Shown piece by piece: positions 17,589 to 27,562 of a stretch of 58,056 bases of DNA. The notes under the pieces were generated by a model, which searched no databases, was not told the DNA's origin, and saw nothing but the letters and a program-made list of their open reading frames with translations. Source of the DNA: a virus. Made by a program: the position numbers and the translations under genes. Within the stretch, counting starts at the first letter, position 1. Each line of letters opens with the position of its first letter. The stretch is from the IMG/VR virus record IMGVR_UViG_3300021373_003097, positions 1 to 58,056 of that record; one strand, given 5' to 3'.

Positions 17589-20500
17589 ATGTCAGCTACT
17601 ATTAAACTGCGCCGTAGTTCGGTTGCTGGTAACAAACCTACAACTGATCAGCTCGCATTAGGCGAGGTAGCCATCAACACGCATGATGGCACGATGTTCT
17701 TCAAAAGAGATAAAGAAGGCCAGCTCTCTATTGTAGAACTGGGCGGGTCTGCTGTAGCAGAAAACGTTTTCTATGTTTCCAAAAGCGGCGATGACAGTAA
17801 CGATGGCAGTAGTCTCGACAAAGCATTCCTTACGATCGATAAAGCTTTAGAAGAAGCGGCCAAGAGAAGAGGTTCAGTTGGTCTTGACTCCGATGGCGCT
17901 GAAGGATCTGTACTTGAAAATAAAACTAGAAGAGATCTGGGTCTTTACATTGACGGATCTAAGTACGATATTGCTTTAGGAACTACGTTTAATCAGATCT
18001 TCCAAGGACGGGCCGGATCCTACACTAAAGGTAAAGACGAAGTAATAACTAGCCTCGACTATGTTAAAGCTAGCTTCTCGGCCACGAGCGGAGACCCTAT
18101 AGGCCTTTCTCGTATAAGAAATACACCTAGCATAGTTACAAGATCCAATGATTACTGGAACGAACTTAAAGATATTATCGATAGCGGTAGAGATAACGCC
18201 GATACACTAGACTCAAATTCATACTTACAAATAACTGGTTACTACACTAACTCCACAGTTGAGGATAATGCTACACGATCTAGAAGACTTCTTCTAGACA
18301 ATAAGCTTTTCTTTGCTGAAGAAGTAAGTAACTATATTGAAAAGCAGATTGCTGAAGCACCTACATGGTATGAGTTTAACTATAACAAAGGCAAGTGTAA
18401 TAGAGACACTAAGCTGCTCGTAGACGCAGTTAGATATGATACTCTCTTTGGAACTAACATTAGATCCGTGTCAGCGGCCATCAGATACTACAATGGAACA
18501 GCTAATACGGTACTGAACAATCAAAAGACCCAGACCGTACAGTCCTTTACTAAGGCAAAAGAGTTTACTTCCCTTAACTTAACTGATGCTGGTACGATTA
18601 CTACTGCAGAAGCTTTGTGGGACGAAATCATTGAGATTGTAGATAGTGGATCTGCAGACATTGATGCAGGATCCGGAGTGGCAGATGCCTATAACTACGC
18701 TACTCCGATCGGATCTGCAACCTTCCCGACTAACAGAGATTCTGACTTCGGTCATGCTGCCAATCAATTGTATGTAAATAAGCTTCACATTCAAGAAGAA
18801 ATCATTGGATGGATTCTAAAGCAGGTGACGGATCAGACTGCTCCATTCACTTCTTCCTTCTCATACGATAGTGTGTCGTGCAAAAGAGACGTGGGTCTGG
18901 TACTGGATGCAGTTATCTATGACACTATCTATGGAGGTAACTTACAATCATACGATGCGGCCATTGCATACTATGTAGGAGCACAGGCACAGTATGGTGA
19001 CGGAGAGAAAGAAGAAACTATTGCTGCCCTTCAGAGACTGAAGGACGTAGTCAGTGATGTGGTTCTAGCTAATAACATTACAGAGTCTCAAGACCCTTCG
19101 TACTATACTGGAAATCAGTTAACTAATGCTAATGCTGGAGATTCAGCTTCAGCAATATTTGCCGCAGCTCGTATCGAAGATATTATTGGATATCTTGAGA
19201 CTGATGGTGGTGATGCACCAACTAGATTATATCCAGATACGTCTTGGCCATCTGCTACTCTACGGGGGCAGTTTATTCGTCTGGAGGACAGTGCCCAACA
19301 ATCAATTGCCGATTCTACCGTAGGATGGATTAATGAGCAAGTTGACTTAGCTGAAGACTTTAACAGTTTCAACTATGACTCTAATGTTAGAGTTAAGTCT
19401 AAGAGAGATACCAGATTTACCATTGAAGCTTTGACCTACGATGCAACATATCTTGGTAATGCAGGAAGCTACGACAACGCAGCGTTCTTCCAGAATGATG
19501 GACCTCAGATCCCTAAAGTACAGAGAGGGATCTGTAAAGCTGCTTTCAATAGACTCAGCACTGTAGTTAATCAAGTACTGCTCGGTGACTCTGTCGAGCT
19601 ATCTGATAGCACTAACGCATATAACGGTAACTTACAGCAGTTTAATAGTGTTTATCCAGATTCGGCTAAAGCCACTGAGCTTTCTAGCCTGATCAGCATG
19701 ACTGCTAGAGTTATCGACAGTGGACTGGATGCACTTCCTGCATCTAGAATCACTCCTGATCTTGACACAGAGGCTAACTTCGACTCCGCTACTCTGAACA
19801 CCGGAGGCATCGACTACAAAGCGGCGTTTGATCAGATCACTGAGGAAGACTCAAACATCATTGATAACACCATTACTCATCTTGACAGCGTGTATCCGCT
19901 ACTGTTTGATATCGGTGATAGGTACCAGGATGTACTTGATGCGCCAGAGATTGCATCTACCATCTATGTTAAGACTGGTGAATATCTTGTTAACAATCCA
20001 GTAGAGATTCCAAAGAACGTTTCTCTCATTGGTGATAACTTGAAGAACACTAGCATCAGACCTAAGAACAAGACGTCTGACGTATTCTACCTGAACAACA
20101 ATGCCTACGTCAGTGACTTCACTTTCCGCGATCACCTGCAGCCAGCTGCAGTGTTCTGCTGGGACCCTGCTGGAACTCCAGATACGAATGTAATCGTAAA
20201 CTCTCCATATATTAGAAACTGCACGTCTATCACTGGTCCTGATCTTAGTCGTAATGATGATGGAACGTATGTGTATCCGGACAGCTCAGGTGATCTGTAT
20301 ACTCCAGCATCCGGTGGGGATGGTATCAGAAACGACGGTAACCATTCAGGTGGTATTAGATCAATGGTTGTTGACTCCTTTACACAAATCAACCAGGGTG
20401 GTAAAGGTATCTACCTAAAGAACAGAGGCTACTGTCAGCTGGTATCAGTGTTTACTGTATACTGTGATGTAGCGTTCTTAGCAGAAGACGGTGGCTTTGC

Positions 20501-21089
20501 TTCTATCACTAACTCTAACAGCTCATTTGGTAACGTAGGACTTAAAGCAACAGGCGTATCTACATCTCTCTACTCAGCAACAGTTGATGGTGATCAGGGA
20601 ACAATTGAAAACACTGTTAACCTGACTGGTTTGACACAGATGCCGAACATCTCTGATGCAGCTAAGTTTGCAGATGATCCTTTATACTACACGGTAGACT
20701 CTGCGTATTACGACTCTTCAACTGGAACCGGCACAATTAAGCTTCTAGAAACGTTTGATTCAGATGTAGTAAATGGAAGTCAGACAGTTAACTTCCATCA
20801 AAGAAGTGCTCTTTCTTCATCTGGTCATACGTTCGAATGGATCGGTACCGGTACAGATGTACGTACTGCATTCCCATACAGAGGTGGTGTACCTGCACAA
20901 GCAGATGAAGTTATTCAAGACTCTAACAGGGCGGGTCTCTGTTTCGTTACTAGTACCGACCAGAAAGGTGACTTCAGAGTTGGTGAAGACTTCTTAATTC
21001 AAAGATCAACTGGAACAATTGAGGGTGATGCATTTGATCGAAGCCTCTTTGCTCGTATCACTCCATTCTCACTCGCACTCGAGGATTAA
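17589..21089 (+). CDS. Tail fibre with helical repeats and right-handed beta-helix domain
   Basis: A 1166-residue fibre. The N-terminal head (IKLRRSSVAGNKPTTDQLAL, GEVAINTHDGTMFFKRD, about 4-41) is typical of marine phage fibres. Next is VFYVSKSGDDSNDGSSLDKAF (in pieces FYVSKSGDDSNDG about 60-72), a pectate-lyase-like opening. Three copies of a helical module carry the KRD...DAVxYDTxYGxN pattern (CNRDTKLLVDAVRYDTLFG about 277-295, CKRDVGLVLDAVIYDTIYG about 431-450, KRDTRFTIEALTYDATYLG about 604-622). Residues about 795-960 contain IYVKTGEYLVNNPVEIP and SLIGDNLKNTSIRP, a right-handed beta-helix signature of polysaccharide-binding or degrading fibres. No catalytic pair can be assigned. Confidence 0.8.
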   Translation: MSATIKLRRSSVAGNKPTTDQLALGEVAINTHDGTMFFKRDKEGQLSIVELGGSAVAENVFYVSKSGDDSNDGSSLDKAFLTIDKALEEAAKRRGSVGLDSDGAEGSVLENKTRRDLGLYIDGSKYDIALGTTFNQIFQGRAGSYTKGKDEVITSLDYVKASFSATSGDPIGLSRIRNTPSIVTRSNDYWNELKDIIDSGRDNADTLDSNSYLQITGYYTNSTVEDNATRSRRLLLDNKLFFAEEVSNYIEKQIAEAPTWYEFNYNKGKCNRDTKLLVDAVRYDTLFGTNIRSVSAAIRYYNGTANTVLNNQKTQTVQSFTKAKEFTSLNLTDAGTITTAEALWDEIIEIVDSGSADIDAGSGVADAYNYATPIGSATFPTNRDSDFGHAANQLYVNKLHIQEEIIGWILKQVTDQTAPFTSSFSYDSVSCKRDVGLVLDAVIYDTIYGGNLQSYDAAIAYYVGAQAQYGDGEKEETIAALQRLKDVVSDVVLANNITESQDPSYYTGNQLTNANAGDSASAIFAAARIEDIIGYLETDGGDAPTRLYPDTSWPSATLRGQFIRLEDSAQQSIADSTVGWINEQVDLAEDFNSFNYDSNVRVKSKRDTRFTIEALTYDATYLGNAGSYDNAAFFQNDGPQIPKVQRGICKAAFNRLSTVVNQVLLGDSVELSDSTNAYNGNLQQFNSVYPDSAKATELSSLISMTARVIDSGLDALPASRITPDLDTEANFDSATLNTGGIDYKAAFDQITEEDSNIIDNTITHLDSVYPLLFDIGDRYQDVLDAPEIASTIYVKTGEYLVNNPVEIPKNVSLIGDNLKNTSIRPKNKTSDVFYLNNNAYVSDFTFRDHLQPAAVFCWDPAGTPDTNVIVNSPYIRNCTSITGPDLSRNDDGTYVYPDSSGDLYTPASGGDGIRNDGNHSGGIRSMVVDSFTQINQGGKGIYLKNRGYCQLVSVFTVYCDVAFLAEDGGFASITNSNSSFGNVGLKATGVSTSLYSATVDGDQGTIENTVNLTGLTQMPNISDAAKFADDPLYYTVDSAYYDSSTGTGTIKLLETFDSDVVNGSQTVNFHQRSALSSSGHTFEWIGTGTDVRTAFPYRGGVPAQADEVIQDSNRAGLCFVTSTDQKGDFRVGEDFLIQRSTGTIEGDAFDRSLFARITPFSLALED

Positions 21090-21091
21090 AC

Positions 21092-21442
21092 ATGGCTGAC
21101 CTAAACGTATTTAAAACAGTTGCACAAACAGTTGCTGATTCGAATCAACATCCTGATATAATCATCTATTCAGCTCCAGTAAACTATACTGGAATCGTGC
21201 TTTCGACTCAAGTTGCAAATGTAGATGCTGACAGCGACGTAGACTTGACATTTACTTATCACGACTCAGGTGCTGATCCAGGGACTGAGCTATTAAAAGA
21301 TTTTACTATTCCAACCGGTGATGCTACTAATGCCACTGCAGGTAAGCTTGTAGTTCAAGCTAGTCATTATTTAAAGATGAGATCTAGCAAGACGGATAGT
21401 TTAAAAGTTATATTAGGTGTACTGGAATCTTTGAATGGCTAA
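21092..21442 (+). CDS. Small virion structural protein (beta-sandwich type)
   Basis: A 116-residue protein between two large fibres, starting 2 bp after the first and overlapping the second by 8 bp, so translation is coupled. It has alternating strands (YTGIVLSTQVANVDAD, VDLTFTYHDSGADPG, HYLKMRSSKTDSLKVILGVLE). Pattern similarity to the protein at 6119 suggests a shared fold. Probably a fibre-base or decoration protein. No enzymatic signature. Confidence 0.65.
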   Translation: MADLNVFKTVAQTVADSNQHPDIIIYSAPVNYTGIVLSTQVANVDADSDVDLTFTYHDSGADPGTELLKDFTIPTGDATNATAGKLVVQASHYLKMRSSKTDSLKVILGVLESLNG

Positions 21443-24400
21443 AGACATCCGCCTCCTTAGCGGTAGAATCAAGACTAAAGCTCAGGATAAACTAGATCCG
21501 AGACGTACAGATTTTATAAGTCTGGATAACGTTGAACCTAACTTAGGTTCTCCGGACTCTGACTATAGAATCTCCAGCTCTCTTCAAGATGGAACTAGGT
21601 TTTGGATGACGCCTAAGGGCGGAGGTCTTAAAGTTGGCTCAGACCCAAACAACGTTACTCAACTTCAGGGTGACGAGTTAACTTTTACGATTGATACCAA
21701 TAAATTCACTCCTTTTGATAATGTAAAAAGCACTAGTACTACTCTCGCTCAGGTCTTAGATGATCTAGATTCTTCTATTGGATATGCCACTTCGATTGCT
21801 CTCTCTGCTGTTCTCGTTGACAGCAACTTTAATGGTGATGGGACTCCAGGGAAAGAGTTAAGTCTTGACAGCTCATTAGAAATCAACAGCATCACTGATG
21901 CTAGGTTTATTAGAGCCGACAGCATCGGTGACTCTAATACATTCTTTACGGGTGACGGCTCACTGCTGTTTAACCTTCCAATCGTAGACAGTGACATCGA
22001 TAGCATTGCGAGACACGCTTTAACTGGTGGATTAGGCATCAGCTACACTCCTGATGATGGTGTCATTTCTATAGATTCATTTGCTACTGGAGTTACTCTT
22101 AACGGGTTGACTGTAACTGATGATGTACTGATCAGCGGTAACTTGACTGTTACTGGTGATCAGACTATCGTTAATACTCAAGAATTAAAAGTAGACGATG
22201 CTCTTATCCAGCTTGCTGTAGGAAATGAAACGTCAGATGATGTTGACATCGGGTTCATCGGTCACTACTACAGCAACACCTATGGTGAAGTTCACACCGG
22301 TCTGTTTAGAGATGCTAGTAACCAAGAGTGGTATCTTTTCCATGAGCACATTGAATCTTCATTTGATACTGGAACCACTACAGCCGTAATTAACAGAAGT
22401 GACGTATCTCCCAGAAGCTTTAAACTAGCTGACCTTAATGTATTTGAGATCGATGCTGTAGACGGTCAGTTTGACAGTGCAACCATAACTAACGGCACAC
22501 TGACTCTCGCTACATCTGACATGACTGTCACCAATGGTGATATCTCCATGACAAATGGAGGAATCACTACAGACAGTATTCACACTACAAATTTAACAGT
22601 ATTTCATATCGACAGCGCCGACAGCGCATTTATCCGCAGATTGAGCTTTGACTCTCTGGACAGCGGAGTCGTCGTGCCGCTCTTTGCTCTGCCAGCAGAT
22701 TTCGTCGCAGCAGCCAGTGAAGATAGTATTGATTCTTCTCGTATTCCTGACCTGTACTTAAGAAACGATGGGGATGATACTACTACAGGAATCATTACGG
22801 CAAAGGGCTTTATCGGCTCTGATCTTACTATCGATGACAGCGCATATATCGATGTATCGTATATTAGAGTACTCACTGGTGATTCTGCTACGTTTAATCA
22901 GTTTACAGGTAGATTAATCGGTCTCGCTGATTCTGCTCTTAGCGCTGATAAGCTTACAGCTACTAAAACGTTCGAAGTATCAGGTGATGTAACTACAACA
23001 ACTCCGCTTCCTACATTTGATGGAACCGGTAATGTCGATATGTCGGTGTCTATTAATAATGGAGCAGTAGACTCTGATGCGCTTGGAACGGACGCTGTAG
23101 CTACAGATAAGATTCAAGACAATGCAGTAACTGCAGATAAGATTGCTCCTGGTGCTGTTGACTCTGACATTAGAGCTTTGGTTACCAAGGCGTATCTCGA
23201 TTCTGCAAATATCGATGCAGATACTCTTGACTCTTTCAATTCCAACCAATTCTTAAGATCTGATGTTGCAGATGATGTTGAAGCCGATCTTACTTTTAAG
23301 GACAATGTCCAAGCTAGATTTGGTGATGGCGGTGATCTTAAGATTTACCACGACACTATAAACAGCTTCATCTCTGAAGTAGGTACCGGTGATCTTTATA
23401 TCACTACCAACGGTCAAGAAGTACTTATCAAAGACTCTGAGAACGGTAAGCTTTCAGCTGAGTTTATTCCAGATAGTGCAGTAGATCTTTACTATAATGG
23501 TAACCTAAAGTTTGAGACCACCAATACCGGTGCTAAAGTCACTGGAATTATCGAAGCAGATTCTGGTACCCTTAACGGTAACAGAATCATCACTACTGCA
23601 GACTTTGGTGATGGTGGAGGTATCAACGCCGATGAGCTTGATGGTTTAAACTCTACTCAGTTCCTGCGCTCTGATTCAGATGACAGCATGGCCGGAACTC
23701 TGTTTATCGATGACAGTCTTTCAGCTAATAACATCACAAGAAGAAATTCTTCGGTCGTAGTTGGAACTTATGGTTCACCGACCCAGATCCCCATCGTTAA
23801 AGTTGATGCATCTGGTTTCGTTGATAGTGTGGGTATTGCTGCAGTAGCAGGTGTTGATAGTGTAGAATTTGATAGCGCTACTGGTAAGTTTACAGTATTC
23901 CTTGCTACCAACGATTCACTGTCAGCTAATATTACCCTTGATCCATTTACTACAGCAGATCTTACAGAAGATTCTACTGCACTTTACTATACAGATGCTA
24001 GAGCAGACTCTGCAGCTAGAAGTGCAATCAGCGTAGCAAATATCGGCTCAGCCTTTAATATTGGAAGCGGGCCGGTTAACAATCCAGCGTCATATGGACT
24101 TTACTATGATTCTGCCAGCGGAGTCATATCCTTTAACGGACTGGATAGCGATGACATCTTAACTGTTCTTGGAGCTACTACCAGTGAAGGTGATGGCGGT
24201 GAGACTGGAAGCAACGTAGTATTCAGTGCTGACAGTATCCAGACAAACAAACTGACAGTATTTGCCAGCTTCTTAGTAGACAACTCTTCTCTTGCTGGAA
24301 CAGACAGTGGATTCGTAGGATTCTATCATATTGATAGTGTAGACAGTGCATACATCAGAAACTTACACGTTAATACACTGACCTTTGATTCTATTGGTAC

Positions 24401-27400
24401 TACGATTCCTCTCAGCGCATTGCCTGATTCAGTTGTTTCAGCCGGAACAGATGGAACTCTAGACTCTTCGCAGATTCCAGATCTCTACTTAAGAAATGAT
24501 GGAGATGATTCTACTTCAGGAGTGATCACTGCTAAAGGATTCATTGGATCTGATCTAAGCATTGATGACAGTGCATATATCAACAACCTTCATTTAGACT
24601 CTGGATACATCGTCTTTGCTCATATCGATAGTGCGCACTTAGACATTGACAGCGCAAACATCACTACCTTGACGGGTGCATCTGCTACGTTTGATAGCCT
24701 GTTCGGCGGCTTGGATGGGTCTTACTTAAATAACAGCAGTGTCGGCAACGCCAAGTTAGCTAATTCTACTATCAGCATCTCTGACAGCAACGGCAACAGC
24801 CAGACCGTCGCCCTTGGTCAAGAAATCGCATTCTCCGAAGGTGCTGATATCGATATAGCTGTAGGCGGTACTCGTACGGTTACCATCACTAATACCAGTA
24901 CGCTTGATACAGTGACCAGTAGAGATAATTCTACCAGTAATGCTATCACTGTAGGTAACTTTAGAACTACTGGCTACATTCGTGGACCTTCTACTCTTAC
25001 AATTGATCCTGCAGATTGGGATAGTATTAGCGGTACTGTAAGAATCTTAGGTGATCTTCAAGTTGATGGTACTACCACTACAGTTAACTCGACTGAAGTT
25101 ACTATCAACGACAAGACTCTAACCTTAGCGGATAACTCTGCATCCGCCGCGGTGGCCGATGGGGCCGGCCTAATCATTGATGGAGCTAATGCTACCTGGC
25201 TCTATAAGGATATATCCGTAACCGGTTCTGACAGCGCTTGGGTGTCTAACATCAGAGTAGTCGCTCCTAGGTTTGCCGGAAACTTGGCTGCAGGATTTAT
25301 CGATACTGGAACCCTTGATGCAGATCGTATTCCAGATGACTTCTTGCAAGATGGAGACTCTGCAAACTTTAGGTTTATTGACGTTGATTCTGCCAGCATT
25401 GACTCTGCGTTTATCAGCAGGCTTTCTGGCGACTCTGCTAGATTTACAGACTTCTATGGTAACCTGACTGGTAACGTAACCGGTGATGCAGATGGTGCAG
25501 ATAGTGCAACTACTGCACTTAAGCTTAAGACGGCTAGAAATATCGCCATCTCTGGACCCGTCGCCGGCAACACAGACTTTGATGGTTCTCAGGCAATCAC
25601 TATCACTGTTACTCAGCAGAGCAACAGTGTTACCCTCGGTACTCACACCGCAGGAGACTACGTAGCATCTATCACTGCTGGTAATGGGATCATAACCAGC
25701 GGTACAACTGACAGTGAAAATAATACAGTCACCATCAGCGTAGACTCCAGTAATCTTCAGGGGCTATTTAGTGCCGGAACCGGCGTTACTATTAATAGCG
25801 GTATTATTAGTATTGGTCAGGACGTAGCTACAACTGCGGATGTAACATTTGCTAAGGTTACAGCTGACAGTGTGGTTGCCAACAACATCATTAATATTGG
25901 TGAAGCTACTACCAGAGATAAGCTGACGATCGGTGGCGCCAGTGCAGGAGACCTGTTTGGTATCACTTTAGTAGATCCAAGTACAGCCACTTCCGGTGGA
26001 CACGTTAGTTACAGGGACAGCAATGAGACTTTAACTCTAGGCAAGATTACCAGTAGCGTCAAGTCTCATGCCGTTGTTATTGACGATGACTTTGTTGGTA
26101 TCTTTAATGAGAATCCATCGGTTGAACTTGACGTAACAGGAGGCATCACCGCATCTGCTACGATTACTGCTAACCAATTCAACGGCGGCGGCAGTAACCT
26201 GACGGATCTGAATGCAGATGCACTGACTAGTGGAACTGTTGATTCTGCTAGAATCTCTGGTCCCTATCCAGGAATCACATCAGTTGGAACTCTGGATGAT
26301 GGTGAGATTTCGTCAACCTTTGGTGACATTGATATTGGAAATAGTTACTTTACAGGTGACGGTAGAAACATCACTAATCTGGATGCAGGTGAACTTATAA
26401 ACGTCACTGGAGTTGTACCAAGTAGTGTTATAAGTGGATCTTACACAGGTATCACTGAAGTTGGTGCACTAGTAGCCGGATCTATTGATAGTAACTTTGG
26501 TGCCATCAATATTGGTACATCTATTTTTACGGGTGATGGCTCAGGATTATTCAACGTCGATGCTGCAACAATCGGCGGCCTGGATCCAACAGATCTTTCT
26601 AGAATAGTTGTCACTACAAGCTCAACTGGACCAACTTCCACTGGTCAGTATGCTAAGATCGCTACTTACGGTTTAGGTGCTGGAGCTAACGGAACGTTCC
26701 TCTATGCCCTTCTTCCAGAAGGGACTGGAACTAATAACTCCGGTGCAACTATCCTTTCTGTTCAGATGTCAAAAGGAAGCCCTCACACAGCCACGGTTGA
26801 AATCATGGCAATGGGTGGACCTGCACCGTTTAATGATGACGCTTTCCGTATAGTAAACACTGGATCTGCATCCAGCCCCGAGCTTTGGATCCAGTCAAAC
26901 ATCTCCGGTGTCGTTATTCAGGTCTTTGAAATCACTAGACATCAAGACGCTATCAGTGTTACGTATAATGACGGAGCTACATGGCAGTCTACGACACCTT
27001 CTACTAACGGAACTCCCGTAATCAGTAACGGATTGACCTACAGGGGTGATCCTATCTTGACGGCTGGGGCCGACATCGATAGCGCGAATATTAACAACCC
27101 TATCATCAGCGGCGATGTCATCCTTCCTTCGGTTGTAACGTTTGATGATGGTAGCGGAGACAGCGATACCAACAGACCAGGTGGAGATACTTTACTTAAG
27201 CATGGATCTACGATCACTCAAAATACTACAAACACAGTGACCTTAGATGAAAATGATGCTACTAAAGCTGTAGGTGGAAAGTACCTGATCTCTGCCCAAA
27301 GAGGTATCGCTTCTCATATGACAGAGATCAACTTTGTAGTAGCAAATAACAACACAGTCCATGCAGCTGAATTTGGTACGGTCACTAGCTTAGGTGACTT

Positions 27401-27518
27401 GTTCTCAGTAGAGATGGATGTCTCAGGTGGAAACGTGAGACTAAGGATTACTCCGGACAATACGAGTAAAACAATATTTAAATTCAGCTCTACAGTGTTT
27501 TATGATGATGGCACATAA
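21435..27518 (+). CDS. Giant DSA-repeat tail fibre (2027 aa)
   Basis: The largest gene in the window. The head (about 1-75) includes KTKAQDKLDPRRTDFISLDN and a WMTPKGGGLKVG segment. The body alternates DSA/DSD repeats (FDSLDSGV, DDSAYIDVSYI, VDSAYIRNL, DSAHLDIDSANI) with fibre modules VNTQELKVDDALIQL, VNSTEVTINDKTLTLAD and GDGS units (FTGDGSGLFNV). A block ending IPDLYLRNDGDDTTTG then AKGFIGSDLTIDDSAY occurs twice (about 403-475 and 983-1050). The C-terminus (from about 1925) is a compact beta domain (HAAEFGTVTSLGDLFSVEM) common to phage fibre ends. It overlaps the preceding small gene by 8 bp. Presumably a long trimeric fibre; the receptor is unknown. Confidence 0.8.
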   Translation: MAKDIRLLSGRIKTKAQDKLDPRRTDFISLDNVEPNLGSPDSDYRISSSLQDGTRFWMTPKGGGLKVGSDPNNVTQLQGDELTFTIDTNKFTPFDNVKSTSTTLAQVLDDLDSSIGYATSIALSAVLVDSNFNGDGTPGKELSLDSSLEINSITDARFIRADSIGDSNTFFTGDGSLLFNLPIVDSDIDSIARHALTGGLGISYTPDDGVISIDSFATGVTLNGLTVTDDVLISGNLTVTGDQTIVNTQELKVDDALIQLAVGNETSDDVDIGFIGHYYSNTYGEVHTGLFRDASNQEWYLFHEHIESSFDTGTTTAVINRSDVSPRSFKLADLNVFEIDAVDGQFDSATITNGTLTLATSDMTVTNGDISMTNGGITTDSIHTTNLTVFHIDSADSAFIRRLSFDSLDSGVVVPLFALPADFVAAASEDSIDSSRIPDLYLRNDGDDTTTGIITAKGFIGSDLTIDDSAYIDVSYIRVLTGDSATFNQFTGRLIGLADSALSADKLTATKTFEVSGDVTTTTPLPTFDGTGNVDMSVSINNGAVDSDALGTDAVATDKIQDNAVTADKIAPGAVDSDIRALVTKAYLDSANIDADTLDSFNSNQFLRSDVADDVEADLTFKDNVQARFGDGGDLKIYHDTINSFISEVGTGDLYITTNGQEVLIKDSENGKLSAEFIPDSAVDLYYNGNLKFETTNTGAKVTGIIEADSGTLNGNRIITTADFGDGGGINADELDGLNSTQFLRSDSDDSMAGTLFIDDSLSANNITRRNSSVVVGTYGSPTQIPIVKVDASGFVDSVGIAAVAGVDSVEFDSATGKFTVFLATNDSLSANITLDPFTTADLTEDSTALYYTDARADSAARSAISVANIGSAFNIGSGPVNNPASYGLYYDSASGVISFNGLDSDDILTVLGATTSEGDGGETGSNVVFSADSIQTNKLTVFASFLVDNSSLAGTDSGFVGFYHIDSVDSAYIRNLHVNTLTFDSIGTTIPLSALPDSVVSAGTDGTLDSSQIPDLYLRNDGDDSTSGVITAKGFIGSDLSIDDSAYINNLHLDSGYIVFAHIDSAHLDIDSANITTLTGASATFDSLFGGLDGSYLNNSSVGNAKLANSTISISDSNGNSQTVALGQEIAFSEGADIDIAVGGTRTVTITNTSTLDTVTSRDNSTSNAITVGNFRTTGYIRGPSTLTIDPADWDSISGTVRILGDLQVDGTTTTVNSTEVTINDKTLTLADNSASAAVADGAGLIIDGANATWLYKDISVTGSDSAWVSNIRVVAPRFAGNLAAGFIDTGTLDADRIPDDFLQDGDSANFRFIDVDSASIDSAFISRLSGDSARFTDFYGNLTGNVTGDADGADSATTALKLKTARNIAISGPVAGNTDFDGSQAITITVTQQSNSVTLGTHTAGDYVASITAGNGIITSGTTDSENNTVTISVDSSNLQGLFSAGTGVTINSGIISIGQDVATTADVTFAKVTADSVVANNIINIGEATTRDKLTIGGASAGDLFGITLVDPSTATSGGHVSYRDSNETLTLGKITSSVKSHAVVIDDDFVGIFNENPSVELDVTGGITASATITANQFNGGGSNLTDLNADALTSGTVDSARISGPYPGITSVGTLDDGEISSTFGDIDIGNSYFTGDGRNITNLDAGELINVTGVVPSSVISGSYTGITEVGALVAGSIDSNFGAINIGTSIFTGDGSGLFNVDAATIGGLDPTDLSRIVVTTSSTGPTSTGQYAKIATYGLGAGANGTFLYALLPEGTGTNNSGATILSVQMSKGSPHTATVEIMAMGGPAPFNDDAFRIVNTGSASSPELWIQSNISGVVIQVFEITRHQDAISVTYNDGATWQSTTPSTNGTPVISNGLTYRGDPILTAGADIDSANINNPIISGDVILPSVVTFDDGSGDSDTNRPGGDTLLKHGSTITQNTTNTVTLDENDATKAVGGKYLISAQRGIASHMTEINFVVANNNTVHAAEFGTVTSLGDLFSVEMDVSGGNVRLRITPDNTSKTIFKFSSTVFYDDGT

Positions 27519-27520
27519 TG

Positions 27521-27528
27521 TATAAATA
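27521..27528 (+). promoter_or_regulatory. T4-type late promoter (TATAAATA)
   Basis: Perfect octamer 2 bp after the giant fibre stop and 34 bp before the GTG start at 27563. Confidence 0.75.
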
Positions 27529-27562
27529 ATTAAAATCTAAATGCTACTGGGGAGAGTGAACC

